Assembly: GCA_004335635.1 (NCBI GenBank)
Contig: QAXH01005654.1
Span: 62,001-126,000 of the forward strand
Direction of reading: 5' to 3'
Length of the DNA stretch: 64,000 bases
From: Chloromonas sp. AAM2
Lineage: Eukaryota > Chlorophyta > Chlorophyceae > Chlamydomonadales > Chlamydomonadaceae
The translations under genes and the position numbers were made by a program. Positions 11,796 through 25,300 of the stretch are shown here, in pieces. Each line of letters starts with the position of its first letter. Positions within the stretch are counted from its first letter, which is position 1. The notes beneath the pieces were generated by a model. That model searched no databases, had not been told where the DNA came from, and saw only the letters and a list, made by a program, of their open reading frames with translations.

Positions 11796-14700
11796 ATGTC
11801 TCTGTTCGGTGGTCTTCCAGGCCCACAGGGAGATAGCAGTCCTGAACAGTCGGATGTAGAGGAAGAGCTAGCTGGCTTGGAAGAGGAGGCAGCACCGCCG
11901 CCTGAGGAGCACCTGCGGCGAAGGACAAGGCACAGATCAGATGACGAGGACGAGGTGCAGGAAGGGCCTGTCAAGAGGTCCAGACCACATGCCATGGAGA
12001 ACCCGCCTGCCCCCAGTGCAGCAGCGCAGCAAGAGCACAGAGAAGCGGCAGCAGCAGCGGAAGCCCAGGAAGCAACAGAAGCTGAGACAATAGCAACAGC
12101 AGCAGCAGCTCCAGCAGCAACACAACCTTCAGAGCAGGACCAGATTGCTGCAGCTTTGCGCAGAATTACTTCACACATCAGCAACCCAAGCAAGTTCTTG
12201 AAAGCTGCCCCTCTGTTGCGGCAGCTGTTGGACAGTGGCACTCTTGGCCGTGTACATCGGACTCTGACTTTTGATGCCATTCGAGCTGTGTTCAGCCTGC
12301 AGCCCGGTCAGCAGAAACACCTGTTTGAGCCGTCTAGCCGAAGGTAATCCCGCATGCATCTTCTTGCTGACCTGCCATGGGCATATGTCACAGGAACGCT
12401 CACTTTCAGTTGCCGGTAGCTAGCACACGTCCTAAGGCCTGCGTGACAGGTGGGCAGCACACATTGAGACGCACAGCCTTCTTGCGTCTGCGCATGCCCT
12501 TGTTCACTTGTGTGTTCCTTGCCTGTACGTTCGCTGCTGTGCCACTCAGGGAGATGACCAAGCTCATGTCTTCCATTGAAGGTCTAGCAGCCAGTGGATA
12601 CTTTACCGCAGCTGAGCGCGCACAGATAGAGCATGTGTATGTTCCGCTGGGCTCCCTTTGCACGGGCATGTTGACGGATGACAGCTTCATGTTCTCCAAG
12701 GTGAGACTTGGGCCACTGGCACCCAGTACAATACCGGGAAAACACGTGCAATCTCAGCTCACTAAGCTGCCAACTCACTGGACTGCTAAAAACCCATTTG
12801 CATTTGGTGTTGATGACGCCCACCACTTCGGTCGATACAAGGACAATCCTGTCTTTGTTCAACGGCCTGGACCAGTTGACAAGTGTGTGTGAGGGTTGCC
12901 GGGCGCTGTGCACGACCAAGCATGTGCCACTTGGTGGTGATGCTTTGACATGCTGTGCACCAGTGTTGCGAGACTGCAAGACTGAGACTCTAGCCTGACC
13001 CAACATAAACTTTTCAGACCTGGTTCTGCATCACTGCTGTGCACCAGGTGCTTAGCAAACTGCGTACACTCGTGGACCAGCTGCCTGACAGGAGCGAGGG
13101 GGATGCTGAAGAGGAAGTGACCGCCTTCAAACACGTGACGAGTGACTTGCCCGGCACGCCGCCACCCACCCAGCCCACCACCAGCCAGGTTCCATCTGAC
13201 CAGCCACGGACATCAGGGGCGGATGCAACTTTGGAGGACAGAGGTCACATGCCAGACATGCAGGCCTCAGAGCACGCACCCGCTGCTCAGGCAGCCAAAC
13301 CTAGCCCAGCCAAGGCCGACCCAGATGATCCCTTTGGCCTTGACGCCGTCATGCAAGCTGCAGTTGTGGAAGACGACCCCTTTGGTCTTGGCGCACTCCT
13401 GGCCAATCAGGTGAACTATAAATATCAACACGGACACACAAGGGTCCTGGAGCTCAACTTCTGAAACAGGGTCCTGGAGCTCGCCAGGCGTGCAAAATAG
13501 CAAAACAGGGGTCGACCTGCAACTTGCAGCTGACCTGCTGTCCATAGAGGAAGGATAGGTGTCACGATATGCACCGTTGCATATGCGAGATGACTTCTCC
13601 GAAGCACCTATTGCATGCTACATTTTTGCGGGGGTCTACGCTGGAGATGCGAGTTCAAATCCCAGAGTGAACAGTGCCAGGGTGTTTTCCCACAGCTTGG
13701 GCTCAAGTTCCAAGGGCATCAGGAGCGTGCGTACCTATCGCATCGGAGGGGCTTTGAATGTCACGATATGCACAGTTGCATGTGCGTGAATCGATGTCTC
13801 CGGAGCACCTACTGCACGTTGCAGTAGGACTTTGGAAGACGATTGTTAATTCAAACACATGGACACTTGAGTGTGCCGTGGCTGGTGTTGTGTCTGCTTG
13901 CAGGCGCCTAAACCGCCTCCCAAACCGAAGGCGCCGCCCAAGCCCAAGTTGCCTGAACCGGTCAGCAGCGCCTGGAACCCAGAGCAGGTGCGATGCAGCA
14001 GCACATACACACCGCCTGGCTTACCTTTCAAATCAGCCTGGCTAATGCATCGCTTTTGATGACCACTCTTCCCATGGTTTCCTATGGTCTTTTTGAGTCT
14101 GGTGGATGCACCAGTCAGCACCCCAGTAGCCCGGCTGATGCGCAGTCAGAAACTGGTGCCTCTATGTTGCTGTTCAAGCAGCCCAAGCCTGTGTGCTCAC
14201 GGCCCGTGCGTGTATTTGCAGCTCTTGGCAGCCAGGCGGTGTGCTGTGCTCACGTGTGTGCAACACGCGCGCACCTTTCACAAGCACGCCTGGGCACAAA
14301 CGAGTATAGAGGCACTGGTCGAACACTGCTGGAACAACAGGTGTGTGAGGGAGTGAGAGTTGGCTTGTTTACATCTGTATTTTGCAAGAAGTCAGGTGCG
14401 TGCAGGGCAACACCACCCGCCACCTGGACACCAAGCACCAGGGCACTCGCGCCCACACCACTTGCTTGTAGCTGACTGATCAATCAGGCACTGACTGTCA
14501 GAGTAAGCAATCTGTCGTTCATGTTATGGTGCGTTGACCTGGTATTTTGTTCTTTCTTGATCAGCTGCTGTGAAGTGATCGATTGTGGCGCAGAATGGGC
14601 TATCATTGTGACCACTTGCAGGGATCGGGTCAGCAGCATTCAGGTGGCTGAGTTGGAGGAGTTGTGGAGTTGGGTCAGGAAGGCTCGGGCACTGCGCAAG

Positions 14701-14841
14701 CAAGGCCCCACGGCCAAGGAGATCAACCGCGACACGACCAGCTTTGAGAGGGCCAGGGCTGACTGGTCCAGGGTCAACGTGTCGGCGAGGGGGAAGGTTG
14801 GCTCTAATGGAGATGCAAAGTCTGCCAGCTGGCTGGGCTGA
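11796..14841 (+). CDS. Acidic protein of unknown function with two DDPFGL motifs
   Basis: I do not recognise this protein. Exons 11796-12343, 12550-12700, 13048-13410, 13904-13987 and 14644-14841 join in consistent phase and give about 447 residues. The first third is acidic, then Ala/Gln/Glu-rich (QEHREAAAAAEAQEATEAE). A conserved-looking helical domain follows (ISNPSKFLKAAPLLRQLLD to about residue 230, continuing as MTKLMSSIEGLAASGYFTAA). Next is a long disordered linker carrying DPDDPFGLDAVMQ and EDDPFGLGALL. A short Pro/Lys segment (APKPPPKPKAPPKPKLPEP) and a C-terminal Trp-containing helix (ELEELWSWVRKARALRKQ) end the protein. DPF motifs bind clathrin-adaptor appendages in other proteins, but that is only a hint here. 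The last intron (13988-14643) could hide another exon. Confidence 0.6.
13559..13818. repeat. Duplicated about 60-bp block, 198 bp apart
   Basis: TGTCACGATATGCAC begins both 13559 and 13757 copies, followed by similar text through CC(G)AAGCACCTA / CCGGAGCACCTA. It lies in the third intron of the 11796 gene. No function is evident. Confidence 0.65.
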
Positions 14842-16302
14842 GGCTGTCTGGAGTGCTTGTCTGGGAAGGGCTAGAATGCTGGCAGACTCAATGTGATTTG
14901 TTGTGGTTGATGTTGTCCCAGAACTGGCAAACTTCTTTTGTGATTCAGGCCTGGCAGGGTCACCTTGCTGCCGACGCTTTGCCAGGAAATTGCCAAGGGC
15001 ATGTTGCATTGGGTATGACAACATGAATGCTCTGTTTTGCCAGTAATGCGTTAGTGCTGGTGCTGCGATTGCTAAATCCCAGGATTTCAGATGGTGCTCT
15101 GAATGTTGCTGCTCACTCAACCGACTAGACTTAGCATGAGTATGTGGCACAACGATTCGGCATTCTCTGTAACCATCTTTGTCGCTTCAGTCTCCTGTGT
15201 CTACTCTACCGCCAACCATTCCTGTTCCACTGCTCCATTCGGTTCCGCAGCTTAGGCAGTGTATTGCCCTGCCTGGGCCAGAGATCCACTGAGCTGATGT
15301 TCAGATCTGAGAGCCTGGGGTCCCGCGACATGCGCTCTGCCCAGCCACGCTTGCCATGTTGCAAGTGCACCTCTCAGATCTTCTCGATGTCTGCTTTCTT
15401 TGCGCTTAGGAGAGCATCAGGAATGGTTGGCGGGTCGTTGGCGTTTGTAATGGTTGGTGGCTTACCTAAAGTCAACTGTTAATCAATCTATGGGTGGCAG
15501 CGTCTAAGCCTTCTGGCTGGAATGAGCTGAGCCTGAGCCTAGAGAGATCGCATCTGAGCCCCTACACAGCCCCGTGCAAGCCGAGTGGCTCTCATGCCCC
15601 TGCCACGCGTGGTGCCACTCTATGTGCCATGGCCTGCCCCAGTGTTGGTGTTTGACCCACTTGTGTATCATAGAGAGGGTGGCATCAAGGATATACAGTG
15701 TAAATTCAAGTGCCAGAAACCGCCATTCATACTTTTTTGCCATGGATCCAATCCAAGTGATCCATGGATAATGATCAGGATAATGGTTATGGTGCCTCAA
15801 GTTGTGGTGCCTCATAACGGGATAGGAATTGTTCACATTCATACAATTTCGCATTAATCATAGCTGTAAATCATGTCAATGGTTAGCAGTGGCAGCAATA
15901 GGACGTGCAGTGGCAGCAAGTCTTTTGGCTGCTTGTTGCATGTACTGTTTGCAAGCTCTTGCAGCTGATGTGTGCTTCACCTCTCCACGGGCTGCTGCAA
16001 ACAGAAAAGAAGGTTGCCAGTTTGTCAGGAAGTATGACATGTCAGGAAGTTGTTTGTCCCACTGCACTGTCCACCAACACCGCATAAGCCACGCCCTGGG
16101 AGAACAACCATAGTTGTTTGAGCACCGAGTCCCTCATGATCACAGCATACGCAGCACGTGCCAGGTGGCCAAACTCTGTTTGCCGGAGAAGAGAGGAGTG
16201 CAAACGGCCTCTGATCACCACCCGCAATTGTACCGCATACGATAATGCTGCAGTCGCCGAGCAACGCACTCGCAGCACAGCTTTTTCGAAGTTGAATTGA
16301 GA
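14842..16302. other. Intergenic region before SMC1
   Basis: Holds a dispersed core element 72 nt after the upstream stop codon and a TGTAA at 15168-15172. The remainder includes the presumed SMC1 promoter and shows no gene I can support. A 140-codon minus-strand frame at 16042-16464 runs antisense over the SMC1 start and has no family resemblance. Confidence 0.5.
14913..14939 (+). repeat. Dispersed T-tract core element, copy 2
   Basis: Exact TGTCCCAGAACTGGCAAAC core followed by TTCTTTTG. It lies just downstream of the 11796 gene. Confidence 0.75.
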
Positions 16303-19300
16303 ATGGCCGGCAACCAAGAGGAAGAACCGCAAATCCTCTGGCAGCAATCCAATGGCTTCATCGACCGCTTGGAGGTGCGAGTCGGTGCAAACGCGGGTGC
16401 GTTCAAGGGTTTTAGAAGAATTCCCAAGGTTCTGCCCGGTTTGCGTCCAGGTTAACAACTTCAAGTCTTACCGAGGGCGTCAGGACATCGGGCCTTTCAA
16501 AAGCTTCACTGCTGTGGTGGGACCGAATGGAAGCGGCAAGAGCAACTTGATGGATGCCATCTCCTTCGTGCTGGGCGTGCGCACCGCTCAACTGAGGGGG
16601 TCCTTGAAAGAGCTCTTATACCACAACAGTGAAGGCACTACAGAAGAAGACAGGCCTCGCAGAGGGTTTGTCAAGCTGGTCTACAGCACAGATGAGGAGG
16701 AGGAGGTCTCCTTTGCACGCCACATCCAGCCTAGCAGCAACGACCCTGATTCAGCATGCACCAGTGTGTACAAAATTGATGACAAGGTTGTCACATGGGA
16801 TACTTACAGTCAGAAGCTGGGTTCCTTTGGCATCCTGGTCAAGGTCCGCAACTTCCTGGTCTTTCAGGTGTGGCAGTATGGGGTGGGCAGCAGTGGGAGG
16901 GGTTGCACGATCAGGTGTCGTTGTGGTTGTGTCGTTGCGTCGAAGCATCAACATCAACGACACCCAGGGATTGAGATGATGAGCAGTACCAACACATGTG
17001 ATGCACACAAGAGCAAACAGCAGACGCAGAGAGCGCCATGTACTGTCCAAAAAGGCTGCGCGTTCGTGTGTTGAGGTGAAATGAGAATGCCATGCCGTGC
17101 TTGATGCGCCAACCAGGCATGTGATGGTTTGCGCAGGGAGACATTGAGGCTGTGGCTGCCAAGTCGCCCCAGGGCTTGACTGCACTGTTTGAGCAAATCA
17201 GTGGCAGTGATGCGTACAAGCAGCAGTACGATGAGTTGCAAAAGGCAACCGTTAAAGCAGACGAAAAGGTATGCAATCTTACAGGCATGCTGCCAAGTAC
17301 ATGTGCTGTGAAACAGTGTCTCGATGGGTGACTGCTGGTACAACAGTTGCAAAGCATCACCGTCTGTTCCTGGTACATACACACGCGTGTGCTGTGCTGT
17401 TATGCTGCAGGTTTCTGCGGCCTTTAGTCGCAGACGGGCCGTAGCTGCAGAGCGTAAACAGAAGAAGGAGCAGAAGGATGAGGCAGAGCGCTTCCTGGCC
17501 AAACAGGAGGAGTTGGTGAGCGGCCTGAGACGGGGTAGGACTGTGGCTGTGCCATGCTTTGCAGGCTGCACTGGCCTTTGTTCGGTCCGGCGTATCCTGC
17601 ATGTGCAGTCAGCTTCCGCTCATGCAGTCCGCACAGGTTCTTTGCTTTGCTTCATGCACCAGAACGCCCAGTAGGTTCCTGCCGTGTGTTGACGTCTGTC
17701 TACCTGCAGCGTAATTTGAACATGGACCACCTCCTGTTCACGCTTTGCCACCTGAAGCACGACCGGGATGCAGCCACACGCGAGCATGCACAAATTCAAG
17801 CACAACACGCAAAGGTATGTTGCAGTAGGCTGTAATGGGCAGGATAACACCATGCACACTAGGCCAGCACGCACTCTTCAGTTAAGACTCGTACGCAAAT
17901 ACGACATCCAACAGTTTTGACCGGTGGATATCTGAAGGCCGGTTGCCAAGCATTGCATGGTCTGGCACACAATCACTGTTTTGTATCTTCATTGCGGCGC
18001 CAGTGTGGGTGTGGTCGTTTCTGGAATGGCACACACACAAGACTTCTGAGCCTAAGGTGTGGCGCGTGTGTGGCTGTGGCTTTGCTTGTGCCCAGGTGAG
18101 CGAGGACCATGCCACCTTTGAGGAGCAGCTGGACGCCATCAAGCGCAGGGCAGCCACACACGCAAAGGAAAAGCTGCTGCACGAGAAGAAGATCAAGAAA
18201 CTGCAAGGAGACAGGGACAAGAAGGTGTGCACGTGAATATTCATGCACACGTACGTTTCGCCTACTTGGCATCCTGTGTGCATGCTGCAAGGTTGGCTGC
18301 AAAATTGGTCTGCATCTTGCTTCGATTGGCGGTTGTACACCCTAATACTCCTGTTGTTGTTGCAGCATGAAGCGGCTGCCGTCATTGGTTTGTGGATGGC
18401 AACCGTCTGAGCAGAGCCCATGATGTGTTTTTCTCCTGCAGACTCCTGACCTGATGAAGGCCAAGGAGACGGCTGCCCGTCTGGCCAAGACCATCACTAT
18501 GCAGGAGAAAGAGGTGAGGGCACACATGGCGGCAACGTCCATCTGGTCGGGGTCAGAAGCACTAACAGCTTGAAGGAGCATATTAGGGCAAACATCTAGG
18601 CCTGTACTATGCCGTGCACTGGTAAGGTGCATGTGCAATGCTGGAAGGTGGCGACGAGCACACCCTAGTGATGAGATTACATGAGCGTTTCTACATTCCG
18701 CGCCGCAGATTGCTGAGCTTCAAGACAAGATGACAGCTTCTGCATCCAAGATTGCACAACTTGAAAAGGAGCTCAAGTCCGTGCAGAAAGGTGAGGAAAG
18801 GCATCGCGACACATGTTCCTTCATCGGCTAACACCTAACGAGCGCGTTTTCACCATTAAATGAAAGATGATGATCCATATAGACCAAGCACAGACCACGC
18901 CTCTGGTGGGCCACAAGAGCTGTGCGTGCTGTTGAGGCAGATCTAGTACTGAAGTCCTACATGCTATGGTCTTGGGTATACTGTCATGCGTATTGTATGC
19001 CAGGTGCAGTGGCCAGTCAGGTTTTGGTCACATTTGTCTGTTTTCTTGTGCAGCCCGCAACAAGCTTGACGCCGAGGCCCAGGCCCACTACGCCAAATAC
19101 TCAGCGGGTGCCGGGGCCGGGCTGGAGGACGTTTCTGTGCAGCGTGAGTACCAGGACATGAAGGCGCAGCTAGCGGAGAAAACGGCAAAGCTGGAGAGCG
19201 AGAAGGAAACGCTCACAGCACAGCACAAGGTTAGCTCAGAGTCACCTTAAAAATCCAGGCTGTGATATGCATCACATGCTGTACCTAACAAGTTTTGAGG

Positions 19301-22300
19301 TCCGAATGCACTTGGTATGTTGGTCAACGTCATTCCAACACGCTCTCAGGATGTGTCTGTTGGCCCAGAGTTGTTCATTGTTTCGTGCGTCCTTGGCTCT
19401 CGACAGAAGCATATAATTTGCAGTGCAGCAGCCGGTGTTGGTTGTTCCCAGTCATGGATGATGTCACGTGTGCTCTTGTTTGTAGGCGGAGTCCGAGGCT
19501 CTGCGGCACCTGCTAGCGCGCCAGGCTGCGTACCGCTCACGTTCAGGGACGCTGAAACAGCAGGTGTGCACTGTGAGGTTAAGTGAAAACGCCAAAGACA
19601 GCGTGCAGCCACCAAGTGTGTTCAAATCCAGTGCCAACCTGCCTCAGTTGCTACAGCCGCTATGCTCATTCATATGGGTGGATATGCGTTGACATAATCT
19701 GCTTGGCTTGCTGTGACGACATGTTTGTGCTTTTGCGCCTCTGCTGTTAAGCATTGCTATTTGTAACTTCCGTTCAGGCTGACGAGTCGGAGACACGGGC
19801 ACGTGATGCCGGCAAGGAGGCGGCAGCAGCCAAGCAGGAAGTCAAGGCACGCAGGGCAGAGAAGAGCAAGTGCGAAGACTCCCTCAGGCAAAACACGTGA
19901 GTGGTGTGACCTTGTGACGCCAACAGTACAGCCTATTGTAACGAAAGATCGCCTGCTATGAGATCAAATTCACGAGCGTATGCCTATTTGCCTGTCTGTC
20001 TGTTGGTGTGCCTGCCTGCCTCAAGTAGCCCTGTACCCTGCACAATCAGTGTCAATCTTTGCTCATGGATAGGCTGGCAGGCAGGGGTGCTAGTGGGCTC
20101 TTGGATACAGGTTAGGTTGCCTTGCGTCTTAGTATTTCTGATCAGTACAAGCCATCTGTCAGTACAGTACAAGCCATCTGCGGGGGTGGCCAAGCCACGG
20201 ATGCGATGACTTGCCTTGGATTGGATCAGGCAGCTGCCGTCACACATGCAGCCAAAGCCACGCCACCTAGTTGGGCACGCAACTCACTTGGCTTGTCTGT
20301 GCTTCCTCAAGTTACCAATCATGGTTCAAATCCACGAGTGTTTTCCTGCCTTTCTGTATGCTGTATGTGTCAGCCCCAAGTGGCACTGCACCTGTTCCTG
20401 TAACTATCTGTTCATGGCTTCTGTGTGGTGTTTGCAGTTCACAGCGTGAACACCTGCAGCGCGAGCTGGACGACGTCCAGTCTAAGCTCAGGGAGGCGGG
20501 TACAGACCGCAAGGAGGCAAAGAGGGAGAAACATATGTCAGAGGCAGTGGCAGCGCTCAAGAGACTGTACCCGCATGGTGGGTAGCGGACTATACATGGT
20601 GCTGGTGTTGTTGTTGTTGTCGTCGTCGTGCTTGCTGTCGTTGTTGTTGTTGATGTTGTTGTTGCATGGCCCCGAACTGCTCAGCAGGTGGGCAATCAGC
20701 ACAATTTCACCACTGCACCAGCAATTAACACAAAAGCACATGGTACACAAGGCTGCGTGCTACTAAGCGAGACCATGCAGGCACGCACAGGCTTTGTGTT
20801 GCAAGACTCTGAACCTCGGCAGGGTTAACAGCAGCTTGAACGTGGCTAGGGTCACATCGCCATTTCACCATGACTAGCTGCCAGCAGCAAGCCACTATGC
20901 AACCGAAGATGGCAACGCATGAGCCGCGCTTTGGGTATTGCAGGGCAGTGCCTGTCTGCTTCTCCTCCCTTGCAGGAGTGTACGGGCGACTGACAGACCT
21001 GGGCAAGGTGTCACGCCGAGACTACCACCTGGCGCTGTCAGTGGTGAGGGGATGCCAGTCATGGCAGCATTGGTGAAGCGGCTGGCAGGTTGTGATAAGC
21101 CCTATCATTTCCAGAACTCGCAAGCCTGAAAGCATAAGACCTCTCACATGCGCCTAGTGTCATGCTGGCTAGCCCGCTGTGCCAGTGTTGATGGGCTTGC
21201 AACAACCAGTTCCTACACTCAGGTCAGCACGTTGTCCCTTTGTTGCTACATTGCACAGGCAGGGCCCTTGCGCGATGCTAGAGATTCTTCATGTCCTCCT
21301 GCCCCTTGTGCTTGTTGGCCTGCGCAGGCCATGGGTCGCAACATTGACAGTGTGATCGTTGACACGGAGCGCACAGCCAGGGACGCCATCCAGTACCTCA
21401 AGGACCAGCACGTGCAGCCCATGACGTTCGTGCCAATGGCTACAGTCAAGGTAGACGCCAGCTCAAGGCCGGCTGACTAGATGTGCACCTTGTTCACGTG
21501 TAGCAATGTTGAGCAGGTTGTGCTTGTTGATGCCCCTGAAGCTGCTCGAGGCACTCTCCTGATGTCACAAATTCACACCCTGTGGTTTTGAGCGGGTGAC
21601 CCCCGTTGCATTTACTCAGGAGGTGCTTGTCATGTGTGCAAGTCTGATCCTGCTGATCCGTAGCTACCTTCCTGCTAATTCGTAGCTACGCCAGCCTGCA
21701 TTTCATAAGGAACTTTTGAGGACACAAACCATCGTCTGTGAGGAAAATATGAGGACACGGCAAACGTGTGCAGGTCTCCCCCGTGAACGAGCGTCTGCGC
21801 ACCGGTCTGGGCGGCACTGCGCGCTTAGCCCTGGACCTGGTGGAGCCGGAGCGACCCGACCTGCTCAGGGCATTCCAGTACGCATTTGAGTGAGTCGCGC
21901 CCCTGAGTGCACACACAATTCATGGCGCCAAGTGCCTCACCTTGTGTGCGAGGGCTCAGCATCTGGCAGGCTCGCAGCACATCACTCTGGCGTCTTGGTG
22001 TCAACGGCTTGGACGCAGCGGGACTGACCTTTGCAACGGGACCTTGCCGGCACTATACGACACTATAAACAGCTCTATCCAAGCGTTGTGTGGCGTGGTG
22101 TGCGCTGCAGCAACACCATTGTGTGTGACACGGTTGAGGAGGCGCGGGCGCTGGCCTACGGAGGTGCTGAGCGACACAAGGTCGTGTCCAAGGACGGCAC
22201 ACAGTTCAACAGGGTGAGTGGATAGCGGCACAAGGTCGTGTCCAAGGACGGCACACAGTTCAACAGGGTGAGTANNNNNNNNNNNNNNNNNNNNNNNNNN

Positions 22301-25300
22301 NNNNNNNNNNNNNNNNNNNNNNNNNNNNNNNNNNNNNNNNNNNNNNNNNNNNNNNNNNNNNNNNNNNNNNNNNNNNNNNNNNNNNNNNNNNNNNNNNNNN
22401 NNNNNNNNNNNNNNNNNNNNNNNNNNNNNNNNNNNNNNNNNNNGCACAAGGTCGTGTCCAAGGACGGCACACAGTTCAACAGGGTGAGTGGATAGCGGCA
22501 CAAGGTCGTGTCCAAGGACGGCACACAGTTCAACAGGGTGAGTGGATAGCAGGCACACTGGAATAACGAGCAGCATCTCCAGCCTGGTCTTGACACAGTG
22601 TACAGGATACACAAGTACCAGGGACAGTCTCCACATCCCAGGCTTGAACATGCCAGGATCTTCAAGAATCATGGCAGGACAGTCGCTTGGTGTTATGTGA
22701 AGTGTGTCGTCGGTATCTGCAGTGTGGCGCATGCTCTGGCATGCTGCCTGTACTGGTGCCTCGTCCTTACGCAATAGCATAAGTTATCTTGTACATGTAG
22801 GGATTGCATCATACTTGGTGTGACTTGTGTGCCCTGTGCTGCTGCTTGCCCAGGCTGGCCTGATCACAGGTGGCGATGCCGGCGGCTTGACCAACAAGGC
22901 AGCGCGGTGGGACGACAAGCTGGTCACGCAACTCAAGCAACAGCAGCAGGACATCGCTGCGCGGTTACAGGCGGGTGACTGAAGCATGACTCACACTGTG
23001 GTGGTTCAATCTCACTTTGTCATCATCATCAGCAGCAGCAGCACTATGGCTTATCATGGTTCAACCAGTACTGTAGCTAGACAAAATTCTTTTCCAGGAC
23101 TTACGCACCTGACAATTATCAAGCCAAGAAAGCTCTCTGGTAGCAGGGTGCAAAGTGCGCATGGTCGCAGGCTCCAGCGCTCGCACTGTGTTGTGTGTCT
23201 GTAGCTAGCACCATGGGTTGCAGGATCCATGATAGCAGGGTGCAGCACTATGGGCTGATTCACGCTGTGGGTTGGCCAATAAAACATTGGCAGCATCGTG
23301 CATCAGTGACCACACGTCTGACTGCATCCTCATAGTGGCTGCCAAGGCCCAATGTCTTGATGCGTCTCACTCATATCACGGTTGGTAACTTGGTCATGCC
23401 ATGAGCAAGGCGTGACAGGCCTCAGCTCGGGTGTGTCTGTAGGGTGCGCATGGCCTGACCTCTCAGTCGTGCATTCGCAGGCCCTGCCCTCGTACGCTGG
23501 CCTCCGTGAGCAGGCAGCCAACCTCACACAGATGCTGAGTGAGCTGGAGGCACGTGTGCAGTACAAGGAGGCAGAGGCAAAGTCAGCCAAGGAGAGGTGA
23601 GCCGCCTTCCGATGGGCATGCACGAAAGAGGATGGGCATGCACGAAAGAGGATGGGCATGCACGAAAGAGGATGGGCATGCACGTAAGAGGATGGGCATG
23701 CACGTAAGAGGATGGGCAGCCCCTGACCCAATCTAAGCAAAACGAGGCATGAGCAAGCGAACAAAGCAGGCATGATGCCCAAGGCAGGCAGGACAAAACA
23801 CAGCGCACTCAGTGACTGAGGCGGAGAACGGCAAAAGCGGGCATGTTTTGTTGTAGGCGCAGGTGCGTAAGCTTGGCTGCACGTTGCACATAGAGTTCAG
23901 CAGCCCAGGAGCCTGCGTAGGCTATAGTTATCCCTGAGAGTTTGCTTAGCAATGCTTACAGTGGTAGTGGCAGGGGCTCAGGCGCTAACAGGGCAGCAAC
24001 GGCTATGTGCGGTCACCAGCGCTAGAGCACCAGTTGTGGCTAGCACTTGCTACAGTGGCCCAGGCATACCCCTAAGGCAGGCCTTGCCCGATCAGGCCAT
24101 GGCTCCAAGGCGCGCTCACCATACCTCTTTTTTTCATGCAACGAATGCATGTGTTGCAGCTTGCCATGCAAAGAGCATTGCAGACTGTCCTAGTTCTCCG
24201 CTGTTGTCAAATCAGCCCTGTTGTCAAGTGACCCCTGTTCTCATGTGACCCCTGTTCTCATGTGACCCCTGTTCTCATGTGACCCCTGTTCTCATATGAC
24301 CCTTGCTCTCAAATTCCCAACGGAATCCTCTGATACTGTGCGCTCCATGTGCTTGTGACAGGGCGGCTCAGTTGTCGTCGGATGCTGCGTCTGCCGAGGC
24401 GTCGGCTCAGGAGCTGCAACAGGCTGTGGACGAGAAGCAGGCGCTGGTTGACAAACACACACAGGAGCTACAGGTAGGCTGGGACAGGCAGCACATGGAC
24501 TGCCAGGAAAAGCTGGTGGGGCGCTTGGGTTCTGGGACAGATGCAGGTGTCCTGCTTGTTATCTCAAGTATTTCATATTCAAGAGGTGGTTGCGTGCACA
24601 CTTGGCTTTCAATCACCACAAGGGTTGGCAGCTGTCAGTTGACCGTCAGTGCACCACTGACATGCCAGAACGTGGCCACATGTTGAAGGAAGAATTGCGT
24701 GCACACGTGCCTGACAACATTGCTGCAGGTGTTGGCAGCCTGTTTCTGGACTGGAATATGAAGAAGCGATTGCGTGCATGCTTCGCATTCAATCATCATA
24801 ATGGTTGGCTGCCTGTTACGTGGACTCGGTCCTGCTGCGTGAGCTGACTGCGTCTGTGTTGCCCTGCCCGTGCAGGCGCTTACACAGCGAGTGGATGAGG
24901 TCGCGGACCGCATGTTCGCGCCCTTCTCCAAGCGCCTGGGCGTGAAGAGCATCCGGGAATACGAGGAGGCGCATGCGGCCTTCGAGGCCAACACGGCCAA
25001 GGAGAGGACACAGCTGGATAACAAGGTGAGGGGGGCCTCAGGCATGCAAAAGGAAAGGCGGCGTGATCCTAGCAGATACCGTACAATCACGATGGCCAAA
25101 CTGGTGGGATGGAGTTCAGGCAGGCGGCCATCAAGTGTGAAAGTTATAATGCATGGAGCGCGTCATCAGCACTGCGCGTGGGTCGGGTTTTCTCCTGCAT
25201 CAGTTGTGTGCTTGTGTTGTTTGCGTGTGACAGCCGCGTCTGGAACTACTAGGGACTGGCCACTATCAATGAGGAGATGTTGTTTGCGTTGTTTTGCGTT

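Noticed and set aside
13640..13665. tRNA T-loop-like GAGTTCAAATCCC
   Set aside because: Flanking bases do not pair as a T stem and no acceptor or anticodon arms can be drawn.
16042..16464. 140-codon minus-strand frame antisense to SMC1 exon 1
   Set aside because: No family resemblance, no splice context, and it overlaps the SMC1 start.
20320..20340. B-box-like GGTTCAAATCC in an SMC1 intron
   Set aside because: No A box at proper distance, no cloverleaf and no T-run terminator.
22001..22780. Long minus-strand open frame through the N gap
   Set aside because: An artefact of Ns and the 54-bp array; the plus strand carries SMC1.
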